The notes beneath the pieces are model-generated. The model saw only the letters and a list, made by a program, of their open reading frames with translations, made no database searches and was not told the DNA's origin. Positions 1 to 11,013 of a stretch of DNA of 64,000 nt are shown piece by piece (within the stretch, counting starts at the first letter, position 1; the number at the start of each line of letters is the position of its first letter). The DNA is from Bacteroidota bacterium. GTDB lineage: Bacteria; Bacteroidota; Bacteroidia; UKL13-3. The position numbers and the translations under genes were made by a program. Location of the stretch: assembly GCA_027488905.1 (NCBI GenBank), contig JAIYAT010000034.1:186001-250000 (forward strand), written 5' to 3'.

Positions 1-585
1 AGGTGCAATTGCCTTCTTAAAATGGTCATGGTCTTTTTTGCTGAACCTTTCTAAATCAATAAAATTTGGAATTACTTCTATGTGCCTCGAAACTTTAAAT
101 TGACTTATAGTATCATCCTTTAAAGATTGAGAAACAGTGGTAACCCCATCAGACATATTGATGCTGTAACATACCACAGGCCCAAAACTAGGATCTTTTC
201 CTACCAAAGTAATGTCTGTTCCATGAAGGGTAGTAATTACAGGAATATTTATACCATCCAATGCTAGGATGTTTTTGGCTAAAATAGCAGCTGAGGCATG
301 CGGAATTGCATAATGAACATGTAACAAATCTAGCTTTTCAAATTTTACTACATCCACTAAATGACTAGTTAAAGCTGTTTCATAGGGAGGAAAATCAAAA
401 AGCGGATAATTAGAAACATAAACTTCATGATAAAAGGTGTTTCCTGTAAAAAAATCTAAACGAGCCGGCTGTTTATAGGTAATAAAATGAACTTTATGGC
501 CACGCAAAGCTAATGCCTTTCCGAGTTCTGTAGCCACCACGCCACTTCCACCGTAGGTAGGATAACAAACTATTCCAATATTCAT
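1..585 (-). CDS. bshA: N-acetyl-alpha-D-glucosaminyl L-malate synthase, bacillithiol biosynthesis glycosyltransferase (3' end beyond window)
   Basis: Reverse strand reads MNIGIVCYPTYGGSGVVATELGKALALRGHKVHFITYKQP...HVHYAIPHASAA, a BshA-type GT4 N-terminus; open to the window edge. Confidence 0.88.
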   Translation of the reverse strand, partial: MNIGIVCYPTYGGSGVVATELGKALALRGHKVHFITYKQPARLDFFTGNTFYHEVYVSNYPLFDFPPYETALTSHLVDVVKFEKLDLLHVHYAIPHASAAILAKNILALDGINIPVITTLHGTDITLVGKDPSFGPVVCYSINMSDGVTTVSQSLKDDTISQFKVSRHIEVIPNFIDLERFSKKDHDHFKKAIAP

Positions 586-622
586 GCGTAATCTTTCCTA
601 ATTAAGTTCCAAAGGTGAGAAT

Positions 623-654
623 TTGTTTTTACATTTATGTTAACACTACATTTG
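623..654 (+). promoter_or_regulatory. Bacteroidota-type -33/-7 promoter for thiL (TTG-N21-TACATTTG)
   Basis: TTG at 623-625, TACATTTG (TAnnTTTG) at 647-654, start codon at 659. Confidence 0.5.
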
Positions 655-658
655 TTGC

Positions 659-1693
659 ATGTTTGAAAATGCATCAAGAACCGAAATAAGCACTTTAGGC
701 GAGTTTAAGTTAATAGACCACCTCACAAAAAATATCACGCTTCGCAATAATACACTCAAGGGGGTAGGTGATGACGCTGCCGTTATTGAACACGAAAATG
801 GGCTCTGTACTTTGGTTAGCACAGACCTTTTGGTAGAAGGTGTTCACTTTGACCTTAGCTATTTCCCACTTAAACATTTGGGATACAAAGCAGTGGCTGT
901 GAACCTAAGTGATATTTATGCCATGAATGGCCGTCCGAAACAAATTACAATGGCATTGGCTTTGTCTAGTAAATTTTCTTTAGAAGCAGTAGAAGAACTA
1001 TACGAAGGCATTTACCTTGCCTGCGAAAAATACCAAGTAGATTTAGTTGGCGGAGATACAAGCACCTCTAAGCACGGACTAACAATTTGCATTACAGCCA
1101 TAGGGGAAGCTAATAAGGAGGAAATTGCTTACCGCAATGGTGCTTCGGCAAACGAATTGTTGGTGGTGAGTGGCGACTTAGGTGGAGCATACGCCGGATA
1201 TCAGCTTTTAGAAAGAGAAAAAAGAGTTTTTTTAGATAATCCAGCGGCTCAGCCAGATTTAACAGGACACGATTATATTTTAGAGCGACAACTTAAGCCT
1301 GAACCAAGAAAAGATATCATAGATGTTTTGAAAAATCTTCAAATCAAACCTACTAGCATGATTGATGTAAGCGATGGACTTGCTAGCGAATGTTTCCATT
1401 TGGCTTCACAATCCATGCTTGGACTCACTTTGTATGAAGAAAAAATTCCGATAGACCCAACCACCTACAATTTTGCAAGAGAACTGGATCTAGACCCTAC
1501 GCTTTTTGCCTTAAGCGGCGGCGAGGATTATGAATTGCTATTTACCATCAACCAAAGCGATTTTGAAAAAATTGAACATCACCCAGATTTCACCATTATT
1601 GGCCATATGAATGAACTCACAGAGGGAATTAAAATGGTAAGTAAGAGTGGAAATATTCACGATCTTAAGGCGCAAGGGTGGACCGCCTTTTAG
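659..1693 (+). CDS. thiL: Thiamine-monophosphate kinase
   Basis: GEFKLIDHLT...GVGDDAAVI...STDLLVEGVHFD...GGDTS...DVSDGL..E...SGGEDYELLF motifs. Confidence 0.92.
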   Translation: MFENASRTEISTLGEFKLIDHLTKNITLRNNTLKGVGDDAAVIEHENGLCTLVSTDLLVEGVHFDLSYFPLKHLGYKAVAVNLSDIYAMNGRPKQITMALALSSKFSLEAVEELYEGIYLACEKYQVDLVGGDTSTSKHGLTICITAIGEANKEEIAYRNGASANELLVVSGDLGGAYAGYQLLEREKRVFLDNPAAQPDLTGHDYILERQLKPEPRKDIIDVLKNLQIKPTSMIDVSDGLASECFHLASQSMLGLTLYEEKIPIDPTTYNFARELDLDPTLFALSGGEDYELLFTINQSDFEKIEHHPDFTIIGHMNELTEGIKMVSKSGNIHDLKAQGWTAF

Positions 1694-1754
1694 TAGATTA
1701 ATAATACTTTTTTAACCTAAATAATTGTTGGCTTTTCCTTTTCTTTGCCTAGTT

Positions 1755-2753
1755 ATGAGGGCCATTTTATCATTTATCCTATTACTTATTGCCAGTAACC
1801 TGTTTTCGCAAGTTTTGCCAACCTTTGGCAATTCTAGAACAGGAAGTACAGGCATGCAATTTTTAAAAATTGCGCCAGATGCAAGAACCACAGCTTTGGG
1901 AGGGGCAGCAGTAGGAATTTCTAATGACCCAACTGCCATGTTTTGGAACCCCGCTGGCATTTCAAGAGGTGATACTGGTAAATTTGAGGTAGCCTTAAGT
2001 CATACTTCCTATTATGCCAATAGCAACTTAAATTATATAGGAATTATAACCAAAAATGGAAAATACTCCTTTTTTGGACTTCAAGTTTTGTCGCTTAACT
2101 ACGATGAAATGATTGAAACTACAGAGTTTCAGCCTGGAGGTACTGGCAGGTTAGTAAACATAAATAACACCCTCATTGGTTTAACCTATGCAAGAATACT
2201 AACTGATAATTTCAGTTTTGGCGTTAATGCCAAATGGGCAAATGAAGGAATTGCAGATGTTGTTGTTAATAATGTCTTATTCGACCTTGGACTAACCTAC
2301 AATATTGGATTAATTAATAGTAAGTTTGGGGTTTCATTTGCAAATTTTGGTGTAAATGTTGCCCCAAGTGGAGAGGTAAGTGTTTTGAAAATGACTGGCG
2401 AAACCAATATTCAAAGTTTTTCAGAAGTCTCAGTGCCGAGTGCATTTAGAATTGGAGGTTCCTTTGACCCAATTCGCTCAAATACTAATAATTTGATGAT
2501 CGCCATGCAATTGAGCCATCCTACAGACAACAATGAGACCTTAGCAATAGGAGCAGAATATGCTTGGAAGAAGTTGCTGTTTGGCAGAATGGGCTATGAA
2601 TTTGGTAGTGACGAGAAATATGCTATTCCTACCCTGGGAATGGGCATTAAACTTAGAAAAAGGCTTGGTACATTTAAAATAGACTATAGCTTAAGCAACA
2701 AAGAAAGACTTGGTAACCTCCACAGATTAACCCTTGGTATATGTATTTTGTAA
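1755..2753 (+). CDS. PorV/PorQ-family outer membrane protein (T9SS-associated type)
   Basis: Signal peptide MRAILSFILLLIASNLFSQ, then GMQFLKIAPDARTTALGGAAVGISNDPTAMFWNPAGI, typical of the PorV/PorQ family; ORF track starts upstream at 1725. Confidence 0.75.
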   Translation: MRAILSFILLLIASNLFSQVLPTFGNSRTGSTGMQFLKIAPDARTTALGGAAVGISNDPTAMFWNPAGISRGDTGKFEVALSHTSYYANSNLNYIGIITKNGKYSFFGLQVLSLNYDEMIETTEFQPGGTGRLVNINNTLIGLTYARILTDNFSFGVNAKWANEGIADVVVNNVLFDLGLTYNIGLINSKFGVSFANFGVNVAPSGEVSVLKMTGETNIQSFSEVSVPSAFRIGGSFDPIRSNTNNLMIAMQLSHPTDNNETLAIGAEYAWKKLLFGRMGYEFGSDEKYAIPTLGMGIKLRKRLGTFKIDYSLSNKERLGNLHRLTLGICIL

Positions 2754-4000
2754 AACTAAAATTATTACTATCGCTTGTAATCATTACGCTATTTAGCGCT
2801 TGTTCTATTTTTGGTTCAAAACAAAACGATACAGTAGATGATGTTTTTAAACAAGGTAACATCGACCCAAATTTGGTGCCTAATAGCGTTAGTTATGTAC
2901 CTATTTACCCCTATATCACAAATGTTAGAAACCCTTTGGATGTTATAGTTGGCTACGATGAATTGGTTTATGTAATTGCAGATAATGATGAAAACTCTAT
3001 TGAAGACAATGAATTGATGATTTTTAATGGTAAAGCAGAACTCGTTTATCGATTGGCCATTTTAGGTGCTACAGACATTGCACAAGACAGAAGACTGCAT
3101 ACTTATATCGCTGGAAGATATTACAGCGTGCCAGATAAATCTATTAACCTAGCAGCTGTTTACCACATTGAAAATCTTGCTGCTGGCAAACCAAAATTTA
3201 ATGATACCCTTAAGCATTTTGCATGCGATGTAAGTAGAAGAAATACTTCCTTTAGAGGACAAGATGATATTGCTGTTAAGTTCACTGGCCTTGCAACATT
3301 GTTTGATAACACGTTATATGTTAGTAGAACAGGTCCAAGAAATAATTTAACTGAAATTGCAAAACCTGATAATGGAGTACTTATATTCAATAGTAATGGA
3401 GAAAATATCAATTTTGCGGATGGTTTAACAGCAACTCAAAGCAGTTTAAAATCTGCAGCTGGCATAACAGCAATTGCTACCCAGGCTGGGCCACCACAAA
3501 GGTTATCTGGCATTAGTACTTCACCAAACTTTTATCTTGCACTCGGAAACCCAGATTATTCGCTTGAATATAAGGTTCTAGGAATTCAAGTATCCTATGA
3601 CCAAGATCAAAGAATTTCCTATGGAGAAAATGCCAACTTTCTAAACTTTGATAAAACTAAAGCAGATAGATTTCTTTATGAGAGCTTTCGGTTCAAACAG
3701 CCAACTGATGTTTTCTTTGCACCAGATGCAAATGCTTACCTATTTGTAACCGATAAAGAAACAGATTCACTTTATGTATTTTCAAACTCAGGCTTTGAAG
3801 GGGTAAATCCGCCAGCAAACAGCAATTTCAAAAAGCAAATTATTGTTTCCTTTGGCGGCAGTGGTGCAGATGGAAAAGCCAGCGGTCCTTTTAATTTTGT
3901 TGACCCGAGCGGTGTTTGCTACTATCGCAGAATGATACTCGTGGCAGACAAAGGCAACAATAGAATTTGCAGATATATGTTAAATACAGATATTCAGTAA
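2741..4000 (+). CDS. Hypothetical lipoprotein, probable NHL/beta-propeller-like
   Basis: Lipobox LFSAC; repeated DPSGVCYYRRMILVADKGNNRICRY-like segments; overlaps the upstream gene by 13 nt. Confidence 0.6.
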   Translation: MYFVKLKLLLSLVIITLFSACSIFGSKQNDTVDDVFKQGNIDPNLVPNSVSYVPIYPYITNVRNPLDVIVGYDELVYVIADNDENSIEDNELMIFNGKAELVYRLAILGATDIAQDRRLHTYIAGRYYSVPDKSINLAAVYHIENLAAGKPKFNDTLKHFACDVSRRNTSFRGQDDIAVKFTGLATLFDNTLYVSRTGPRNNLTEIAKPDNGVLIFNSNGENINFADGLTATQSSLKSAAGITAIATQAGPPQRLSGISTSPNFYLALGNPDYSLEYKVLGIQVSYDQDQRISYGENANFLNFDKTKADRFLYESFRFKQPTDVFFAPDANAYLFVTDKETDSLYVFSNSGFEGVNPPANSNFKKQIIVSFGGSGADGKASGPFNFVDPSGVCYYRRMILVADKGNNRICRYMLNTDIQ

Positions 4001-4021
4001 AAACCTTTAAAACCAATTTAA

Positions 4022-4867
4022 ATGAAACACTTAGTTAAAACCACCTTAATTGCATTTTCTTTTTTATTATTATTGATTTCAGCATGTAAAAAAGATGATC
4101 CAAAAACAGACGACAACAATCCCGGAAACACTAACAAAACCTGTTATGTAAAAAGTATCAAAGGATCTACAAGTTTAGATTGTAGGTTTTTCTACAGTAA
4201 TAATTTAAAATCAAGAATGGAACTTTACTTTCCAAACCTAGGAGGTGAATGGGAATTTGATGGCGCTTTAAATTTTGAATATAATGCAAACAAGCAACTT
4301 TCAAAATTGATTAACAGGCTTTCCAGCAATTACACTGGGACCTATGAATTATTTTACCTAAACAACAGGGTTAGCTCATTCGATGTATTTGATTCCTCAA
4401 GCATGGGCCCGAAGGAATACGTCTACACCGTAAAATATGATTACAACGCAAGTGGAAAAATTAGCAAATGGACTGCATTTGAAAAATCAGACCCTACCAC
4501 TCCATTTGCAGAGGCAACCTTAAGTTATGATAACAATGGAGGCATTAAGGAAATAATTCAGCTTGAACCAAATGGTGATGGAATTATGACACCTGGGATT
4601 AAGTATGCCTTTACCAACGACAATAAAAACTTGGTTGACCCATATTTTCCAGCCTTATTATTGGATGAAGAAATTTTATTTCTATTATTTAATCAGGCAA
4701 ACATGAAACAACCTAAGAGTCTTGCCTACTATTCTTACGATGAAGCTGAAGAAACTTGGGTATTAGAGGAAGAACTTCCTTTCTTAAATACCTACGATGT
4801 TGATGGGAAATTAACCAAAATGATAATTGAAGATGAATTGCTTAATGTAACTTGGGATTGCAAATAA
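4022..4867 (+). CDS. Hypothetical lipoprotein
   Basis: Lipobox LLISAC followed by KKDDPKTDDNN linker, typical Bacteroidota lipoprotein N-terminus. Confidence 0.6.
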   Translation: MKHLVKTTLIAFSFLLLLISACKKDDPKTDDNNPGNTNKTCYVKSIKGSTSLDCRFFYSNNLKSRMELYFPNLGGEWEFDGALNFEYNANKQLSKLINRLSSNYTGTYELFYLNNRVSSFDVFDSSSMGPKEYVYTVKYDYNASGKISKWTAFEKSDPTTPFAEATLSYDNNGGIKEIIQLEPNGDGIMTPGIKYAFTNDNKNLVDPYFPALLLDEEILFLLFNQANMKQPKSLAYYSYDEAEETWVLEEELPFLNTYDVDGKLTKMIIEDELLNVTWDCK

Positions 4868-4873
4868 GAGGCG

Positions 4874-5221
4874 CTAAAACTGCCACCATTTTTTCTCAAA
4901 CCCAATATAAACACCATCGTTTCTAGTCTCAACAGGGTAACTGTTAACATAGTCGCCTTGTTGAGGCAAACCCCTTCCTGTTTTTACATTGTATTGATAC
5001 CTATGAATTGGACAAATAACCATGCCCTCTGGCGTGCATTTTCCTAAACCCAATCTTGCGCCAGCATGCGGACATTTATCGTCAATTGCGAAATAGCCTT
5101 CTGCTAAACGCACCAAACAAACACGTTTGCCCTCAACCTCCACCGTTCTTAAACTGTTTATTTCTTGCGGTGCCTCGCCGTGCTCCTCAAAATCGTAAAT
5201 CTTAAAAAATTTAATTGCCAT
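4874..5221 (-). CDS. Rieske [2Fe-2S] ferredoxin-type protein
   Basis: CPHAGARL...CPIHRYQYNVKTG matches the CxH/CxxH Rieske signature. Confidence 0.85.
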   Translation of the reverse strand: MAIKFFKIYDFEEHGEAPQEINSLRTVEVEGKRVCLVRLAEGYFAIDDKCPHAGARLGLGKCTPEGMVICPIHRYQYNVKTGRGLPQQGDYVNSYPVETRNDGVYIGFEKKWWQF

Positions 5222-6441
5222 TATTCGAGCACAATTTTGTTTTGAAAATAAATTGTATTGTCTTCTGAAATACTAATAAAATAAATACCTCCTGGCAAAT
5301 CTGCAATAGATAATTTTGTATCTGCATGGTTCACCTTACTATTCAAAATCTCTTGTCCTGTTAAATTTGTTAGTTTAAGGATTGAACCAATCCTTGCGTT
5401 AGAAATACTTATAAAATCTTTAGCTGGATTTGGATATACTTTTACTTCCAAGGCATTTCCAGACTTTTCTTTTAATCCTATAGGTATAATGCCACTCACA
5501 AATCTGTATAAGTAAGCACTTACATAATTCAATACCGTATCCATATAGGCAAGGTTACTTGCGGTTGCTCCAACAAAAGGAACATGGTCTGCACCATTAA
5601 AGGTATACAAACGGGTGTTCATTGCTTTCATTCTTGCAGCACTGTCTACTGAGAAGCTTCCTTGTAAAAAAACCACTGGCGAATTAAAAAACTTATAATA
5701 ATCAGATTTATAAGGTACGGTTTTATCCAAATCGCCATGCATATTACAAATACTGATATTGGTATTATTGGCCAACCAATTTACATTTCCCAAAGCACCA
5801 CATAAATTTACAATGCCATTTACCCTCCAACTGTAGCCAGGGTTTCCGGAATTTCCTTCAATACCGCCAATAGTATTGGTATCTAAACCAATCGGAGAAA
5901 GTTCGCTAACCAAATCTAAACACTCTGCCTGCAAAGCAACAATTCCTCCAGCAGAAACGCCTCCCGAATAAAAATGGTCCGAATCTAATTTCCAAAGATT
6001 ACCACTAGCAATATGCTTGCGTAAAAAACGAATGGCAGCACGGCCATCTTGCGCACCTCGCCAAGCTGCTTGTTGAAACTCCTTTTCGAGTGTGTTTCCA
6101 CCAGCAATATTGATTCCTATTCTATATTGAATTGAAGCAACTACATAACCCCTTTTTGCCAAGGCCGTGCAAATAGCAATCATGTCTGTTGAACGCTTGT
6201 TGCCTTGAATAAATGAGCCACCATGCGCTAAAATAACCACTGGTCGTTTGGCCATGGTATCACCAAGTGGCATATACAAATCCAAATGCAATTGGGTACT
6301 ATCCCCTTTGTAATTAAAGTTGAACCCATACTGAACGTCAAGAACCTCAGTTACGGCTTCAAATTGTGGGGTCAAAAAACGCTGTGAATAGCCTGTTACA
6401 GTTGCAAGACAAATCAAAAATAATAAGGAAAGTTTCTTCAT
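5221..6441 (-). CDS. Secreted alpha/beta hydrolase with C-terminal T9SS sorting domain
   Basis: HGGSFIQGNKRS, GGVSAGG nucleophile elbow; C-terminus VKVYPNPAKDFISIS...GGIYFISIS type A sorting domain. Confidence 0.82.
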   Translation of the reverse strand: MKKLSLLFLICLATVTGYSQRFLTPQFEAVTEVLDVQYGFNFNYKGDSTQLHLDLYMPLGDTMAKRPVVILAHGGSFIQGNKRSTDMIAICTALAKRGYVVASIQYRIGINIAGGNTLEKEFQQAAWRGAQDGRAAIRFLRKHIASGNLWKLDSDHFYSGGVSAGGIVALQAECLDLVSELSPIGLDTNTIGGIEGNSGNPGYSWRVNGIVNLCGALGNVNWLANNTNISICNMHGDLDKTVPYKSDYYKFFNSPVVFLQGSFSVDSAARMKAMNTRLYTFNGADHVPFVGATASNLAYMDTVLNYVSAYLYRFVSGIIPIGLKEKSGNALEVKVYPNPAKDFISISNARIGSILKLTNLTGQEILNSKVNHADTKLSIADLPGGIYFISISEDNTIYFQNKIVLE

Positions 6442-6452
6442 TTAGAATTGTT

Positions 6453-6974
6453 TTATAAGCGAATATACAGTAAATAATCTTCACAGAGCCGACTTCCCAA
6501 CTGAAATTTTCGTGTATCAAAAATTTCAAATCCCATTTTTTTATAAAAAGAAAGTGCTCTTTCATTCTCTAGCCAAACACCCAAATAAAGCGTGTCAAAT
6601 CCCAAGTTTCTGCTTTTTTTAAAGGATAGTTCCATCAATTGTTTCGCCAAACCACTGCCTTGGGCACTTGGTCGCAGGTAGATTTTTTCTAGTTCCATTA
6701 CCTTTCCATTTAAGGATATTCCAGAAGGGTTTTCGATGAGCTTAACATAACCTTGGTCTTCCTCGGCTAGATATCCCAACAAATAATGAATACCTGATGT
6801 GCTAAGGTTAGACTTAATTTTTTCTAGAGAATAATTCACTTTTAAATAAGATTGCATATCCTCTTCTGTATTAAAAGGCCTAAAGGTATCATAAAATGTA
6901 GTGGCACCTATTTCTGCTAATACAGCACTATGTTTCCAAGTGCATTCATAAATATTAATCTCTCTTCTTTCCAT
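6453..6974 (-). CDS. GNAT family N-acetyltransferase
   Basis: LRPSAQGSGLAKQLMELSFKKSRNLGFDTLYLGVWLENERALSFYKKMGFE. Confidence 0.85.
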   Translation of the reverse strand: MERREINIYECTWKHSAVLAEIGATTFYDTFRPFNTEEDMQSYLKVNYSLEKIKSNLSTSGIHYLLGYLAEEDQGYVKLIENPSGISLNGKVMELEKIYLRPSAQGSGLAKQLMELSFKKSRNLGFDTLYLGVWLENERALSFYKKMGFEIFDTRKFQLGSRLCEDYLLYIRL

Positions 6975-7416
6975 TTCCCCATTTATTATTTAACTTATCA
7001 TTCACCATCAAAGCCTCCTCTAAGTAAAAAGCCAATAACTCATAATCTGGTTCCTCTACACTTGAAAGTACCCAATGACGCATTTGTTGCTGTTTGGCAT
7101 CAGCCTTCAAAATATTGTACTCGTCTGATAGATGAGCTCCTCTGCAAAAGGCCAAAACCAATTGCTTCTGCTTATAAATTCCTAAATAAAGAAAAAACCC
7201 TTTGTACATGTAAAAAGGAAGGTTAAAGCTAATTTTTTCAACAATAGCAGGATGTGTAGCCAAAATTAGCTCCCTCACAATTATAAATCGCTCCTTCCAT
7301 TCCAAGGGCAAGTCATCCAAATAGGCTTCAACTTTATAATATTTTTTCTTTTCTGGAATATTCCTATTCATATCATTTACAAATGAAAGCGCAAAACTGA
7401 TTAAAGCAATATCCAA
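6955..7416 (-). CDS. DUF1801-like protein
   Basis: YLDDLPLEWKERFIIVRELILATHPAIVEKISFNLPFYMYKG...FCRGAHLSDE. Confidence 0.6.
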   Translation of the reverse strand: MDIALISFALSFVNDMNRNIPEKKKYYKVEAYLDDLPLEWKERFIIVRELILATHPAIVEKISFNLPFYMYKGFFLYLGIYKQKQLVLAFCRGAHLSDEYNILKADAKQQQMRHWVLSSVEEPDYELLAFYLEEALMVNDKLNNKWGNGKKRD

Positions 7417-7465
7417 TTTTACTTAATTTCTGTTAAACTTGCATCAAATCGATAACGTATTTCCA

Positions 7466-8728
7466 ATGGAATATCAAAATTCATTAAGCTTCGCTCAGGC
7501 CTTGGATCAAACCGACCCTTTAGCAAAATATAAAGAACAGTTTTATACTTTAAAAAAGGACGGGAAACATGTGGTATATCTTTGTGGAAATTCACTTGGC
7601 TTACAACCTAAAAATGCAAAAGCCGCAATCGACCAAGAGCTTAAAGACTGGGCAGAACTTGGCGTAGATGGCCACTTTGATGGGAAAAACCCTTGGAAAT
7701 TATACCACCATTTCTTAACAGAAAATGCTGCGAAAGTGGTGGGCGCAAAGCCTTCTGAGGTAGTAATCATGAATAACCTTACAGCTAACCTGCACTTGAT
7801 GATGGTTAGCTTTTACAAGCCCACCAAAACACGTTTCAAAATCATGATGGAAGCAACAGCATTTCCATCCGACCAATACGCAATGGAAAGTCAGGCTAGG
7901 TTTCATGGGCTTGACCCAAATGAGGCTATCATTGAGTTGAAGCCTAGGGAAGGAGAATTTACGCTTAGAACAGAAGATGTTTTAAATGAGATTGAACGCC
8001 ACAAAGACTCGCTTGCCATTGTTATGATGGGTGGAGTAAACTACTACTCTGGTCAGGCTTTCGACATGCAAGCCATTACCAAAGCAGCCCATGCTGTTGG
8101 TGCAATTGCTGGGTTTGATTTGGCACATGCTGCAGGTAACTTGCAATTAAGCTTGCATGATTGGGATGTTGATTTTGCCGTTTGGTGTACTTATAAATAC
8201 TTAAACTCTGGACCTGGCGGAACAAGCGGTGTTTTTGTAAATGAAAGATTTGCAAATAGACCAGACATAGTGCGTTTTGCAGGCTGGTGGGGACATGATG
8301 AAAAGGAAAGATTCTTAATGAAAAAAGGATTTAAACCTATGGAAGGCGCGGCAGGTTGGCAATTAAGTAATGCCCAGATTTTCCCAATGGCTATTCATAA
8401 AGCGTCCTTAGAAATCTTTGCAGAAGCTGGCATAGAAAACTTAAGGGCAAAAAGCGAAAAGCTTACTGGTTTTCTGGAGTTTATTTTGCAAGATTTCAAA
8501 GAATACCTAACCATCATTACGCCTAATGACCCCAAACAACGTGGATGTCAATTATCTATTATTGTCAAAGAAAACGGTAAGGCACTTTTTGATTACTTAT
8601 GCAGTCAAAATATAATACCTGATTGGCGTGAGCCAGACGTTATTCGTATGAGCCCAGTGCCACTCTATAACTCTTTTGAAGATGTGTTTTTGATAGGAAA
8701 TGCCCTCAAAATATATTTCAAGAGGTAA
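7466..8728 (+). CDS. kynU: Kynureninase
   Basis: [14 protein letters not shown]...[40 protein letters not shown]-binding region; ORF track uses an upstream TTG at 7439. Confidence 0.93.
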   Translation: MEYQNSLSFAQALDQTDPLAKYKEQFYTLKKDGKHVVYLCGNSLGLQPKNAKAAIDQELKDWAELGVDGHFDGKNPWKLYHHFLTENAAKVVGAKPSEVVIMNNLTANLHLMMVSFYKPTKTRFKIMMEATAFPSDQYAMESQARFHGLDPNEAIIELKPREGEFTLRTEDVLNEIERHKDSLAIVMMGGVNYYSGQAFDMQAITKAAHAVGAIAGFDLAHAAGNLQLSLHDWDVDFAVWCTYKYLNSGPGGTSGVFVNERFANRPDIVRFAGWWGHDEKERFLMKKGFKPMEGAAGWQLSNAQIFPMAIHKASLEIFAEAGIENLRAKSEKLTGFLEFILQDFKEYLTIITPNDPKQRGCQLSIIVKENGKALFDYLCSQNIIPDWREPDVIRMSPVPLYNSFEDVFLIGNALKIYFKR

Positions 8729-8849
8729 AATCGAAAACATTAAAATTTGTTTTAGATAGTTAAAAAGATAACATAAAGTTTCTTTAAGGCTAAGTTTTTG
8801 TTAGCAAATCATTTACATAAAGATAATGCAGCTAGTCGTGCTTAGCGGC

Positions 8850-10895
8850 ATGAAAAAGCAAATTATTTATTCATTTCTGATTTTATTGTTCTTTGCAGGA
8901 AACTTACTTGCACAACAAACAAAATTTACCAACTACAACAGGTCATTAACTAAAAATGGAGCACTTAGTTTCGACCCAAAACTTAAACCCTTTTACCATG
9001 GCGTTGCCTCTGGAGACCCATTGACAGACAAGGTAATTATCTGGACTCGCATCACACCAGATTCTGGAAATTATTCTCCTAAAACTGTTAATTGGAAAGT
9101 TGCAACCGATACTAGCTTCCTAAACATTATTAAATCTGGAAGTGTAACTGCCGATTCAAGTAAAGATTACACAGTAAAAGTGGATGTAACTGGGTTGCAA
9201 CCAGGAACTACTTACTACTATATTTTTGGTCATAATGGTTATTACTCCTTAATCGGAAGAATGCGCACAGCTGCTGCAGATGCAAATCATTTAAGGTTTG
9301 CAGTAGTTTCATGTAATAACTATGAAGCAGGATTTTTTAATGGTTTCAAGAAAATTGCTCAACGTAACGACATCGATGCAGTAATTCATTTAGGAGATTA
9401 TATTTATGAATATGAACCAAAAGGATATGGAGACTCATTAACAGGTAGATTTGTTGAGCCGCAAAATGAAATTATCTCAGAAGGAGATTATAGAACTAGA
9501 TACTCTGTTTACAGATTAGACAGCGATTTAAGAACTGCTCACCAACAACAAACTTTTATTTCTATTTGGGACGACCACGAATCTACCAATGATTCTTATA
9601 AAGATGGTGCAGAAAACCACCAAACCAATGAAGGTGACTGGCAATTACGTAAAGCAATTTCTAAGAAAGTTTATTTTGAGTGGATGCCAATTAGAGAAGC
9701 TGCAGACAATAAAATCTACAGAAAAATCAGCTATGGCAATCTTATGGATTTGATCATGTTGGATACGCGCTTAGAAGGCAGAGTAAAACCACCAACAAAT
9801 TTTGATGATGCTGATGTTCCAGCAAGAACAATTTTAGGAAGCACCCAATACAATTGGTTTATCAATCAACTAAGTACTTCTACAGCAAAATGGAAAATTA
9901 TTGGAAACCAAGTTTTATTTAGCGATATGAATGTAGGTTTTGGAGCTGTAGATGCCCAAGGACAACCAGCTATTACAAATATTGCAGCGATCCGTCAAGT
10001 TGAAAACTTATTCATTGATAACTGGGAATCTTACCCAACTGAAAGAAATTCTATATTGGATTCAATTCAAGCCAAAGGAATCAAAAACACAATTTTCTTA
10101 ACAGGAGATTCACATGCAAGTTGGAGTTTTGACTTAAATAAGAAACCTGTAATTTATCCAAACCCACTTTCATTGAATTTACCAACGCCATCTACAAGCT
10201 ATAACCCAGCAACAGGTGAAGGTTCTGTAGGAGTTGAATTTGCCACGCCAAGTATCACTTCAGCAAATTTTGATGAAGCAGTTGGTGCAGCTGCAACAGC
10301 CCAATTTGAAGTAGCAATCAATAATCCTATTCCAATTCCTGGCATAGGTTCGGTAGTTTATAACCCGCATTTAAAGTATGTTGACCTTGACCGTCATGGT
10401 TATTTTGTGCTCGACTTAAAAAATGATTCAGCACAAGCTGATTATTTTTATTTAGATACCATTAGAGTTACTAGTAATACTGAGAAATTTAACCGTGGTG
10501 TGGCTACAGCTAACAATAGCAATAAAATTACCAGTATAAGCAGCATTCCTGCAACAAATAAAGCCATTCAGCAAATTGCTGCACCCATGAATCCACCAAA
10601 AAGTATTACTGGATTAAACAATAAAATTAACCAAGATGCTGTGGTAATTATGGCCTATCCAAATCCAACTTCAAATGAAATTACCATCAATTATGCACTG
10701 AATACCAAGTCACAAAACGAACTTCAACTATTTGATGCAAAAGGATTGAACATTAAAACAGTAAAGCTTGGCACCCAATCAAACGGAATTTATGCAACAA
10801 CTATTGATGTTTCAAACCTTCCTTATGGTATGTATTACTACCATTTCATTTCTAATGGAACGGTTGTAAACTATGGTAAATTTTTGAAAAAATAG
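8850..10895 (+). CDS. phoD: PhoD-like alkaline phosphatase/phosphodiesterase with T9SS sorting domain
   Basis: FYHGVASGDPLTDKVIIWTRITP, HLGDYIYEY, WDDHES, FLTGDSHASW; C-terminal AYPNPTSNEITINYAL...YGMYYYHF. Confidence 0.88.
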   Translation: MKKQIIYSFLILLFFAGNLLAQQTKFTNYNRSLTKNGALSFDPKLKPFYHGVASGDPLTDKVIIWTRITPDSGNYSPKTVNWKVATDTSFLNIIKSGSVTADSSKDYTVKVDVTGLQPGTTYYYIFGHNGYYSLIGRMRTAAADANHLRFAVVSCNNYEAGFFNGFKKIAQRNDIDAVIHLGDYIYEYEPKGYGDSLTGRFVEPQNEIISEGDYRTRYSVYRLDSDLRTAHQQQTFISIWDDHESTNDSYKDGAENHQTNEGDWQLRKAISKKVYFEWMPIREAADNKIYRKISYGNLMDLIMLDTRLEGRVKPPTNFDDADVPARTILGSTQYNWFINQLSTSTAKWKIIGNQVLFSDMNVGFGAVDAQGQPAITNIAAIRQVENLFIDNWESYPTERNSILDSIQAKGIKNTIFLTGDSHASWSFDLNKKPVIYPNPLSLNLPTPSTSYNPATGEGSVGVEFATPSITSANFDEAVGAAATAQFEVAINNPIPIPGIGSVVYNPHLKYVDLDRHGYFVLDLKNDSAQADYFYLDTIRVTSNTEKFNRGVATANNSNKITSISSIPATNKAIQQIAAPMNPPKSITGLNNKINQDAVVIMAYPNPTSNEITINYALNTKSQNELQLFDAKGLNIKTVKLGTQSNGIYATTIDVSNLPYGMYYYHFISNGTVVNYGKFLKK

Positions 10896-10911
10896 AAAAT
10901 ACACCCTTTGT

Positions 10912-10948
10912 AAAAAAGCCAATTCCTATTCAGGAATTGGCTTTTTTG
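10912..10948 (+). terminator. Rho-independent terminator after phoD-like gene
   Basis: AAAAAAGCCAATTCC-TATTCA-GGAATTGGCTTTTTT. Confidence 0.9.
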
Positions 10949-11013
10949 TTTTATTGCGATTTGAATAAAAGAAACCTTAATTTGCGAATGAAATAGTATT
11001 TTATTTAACAGAT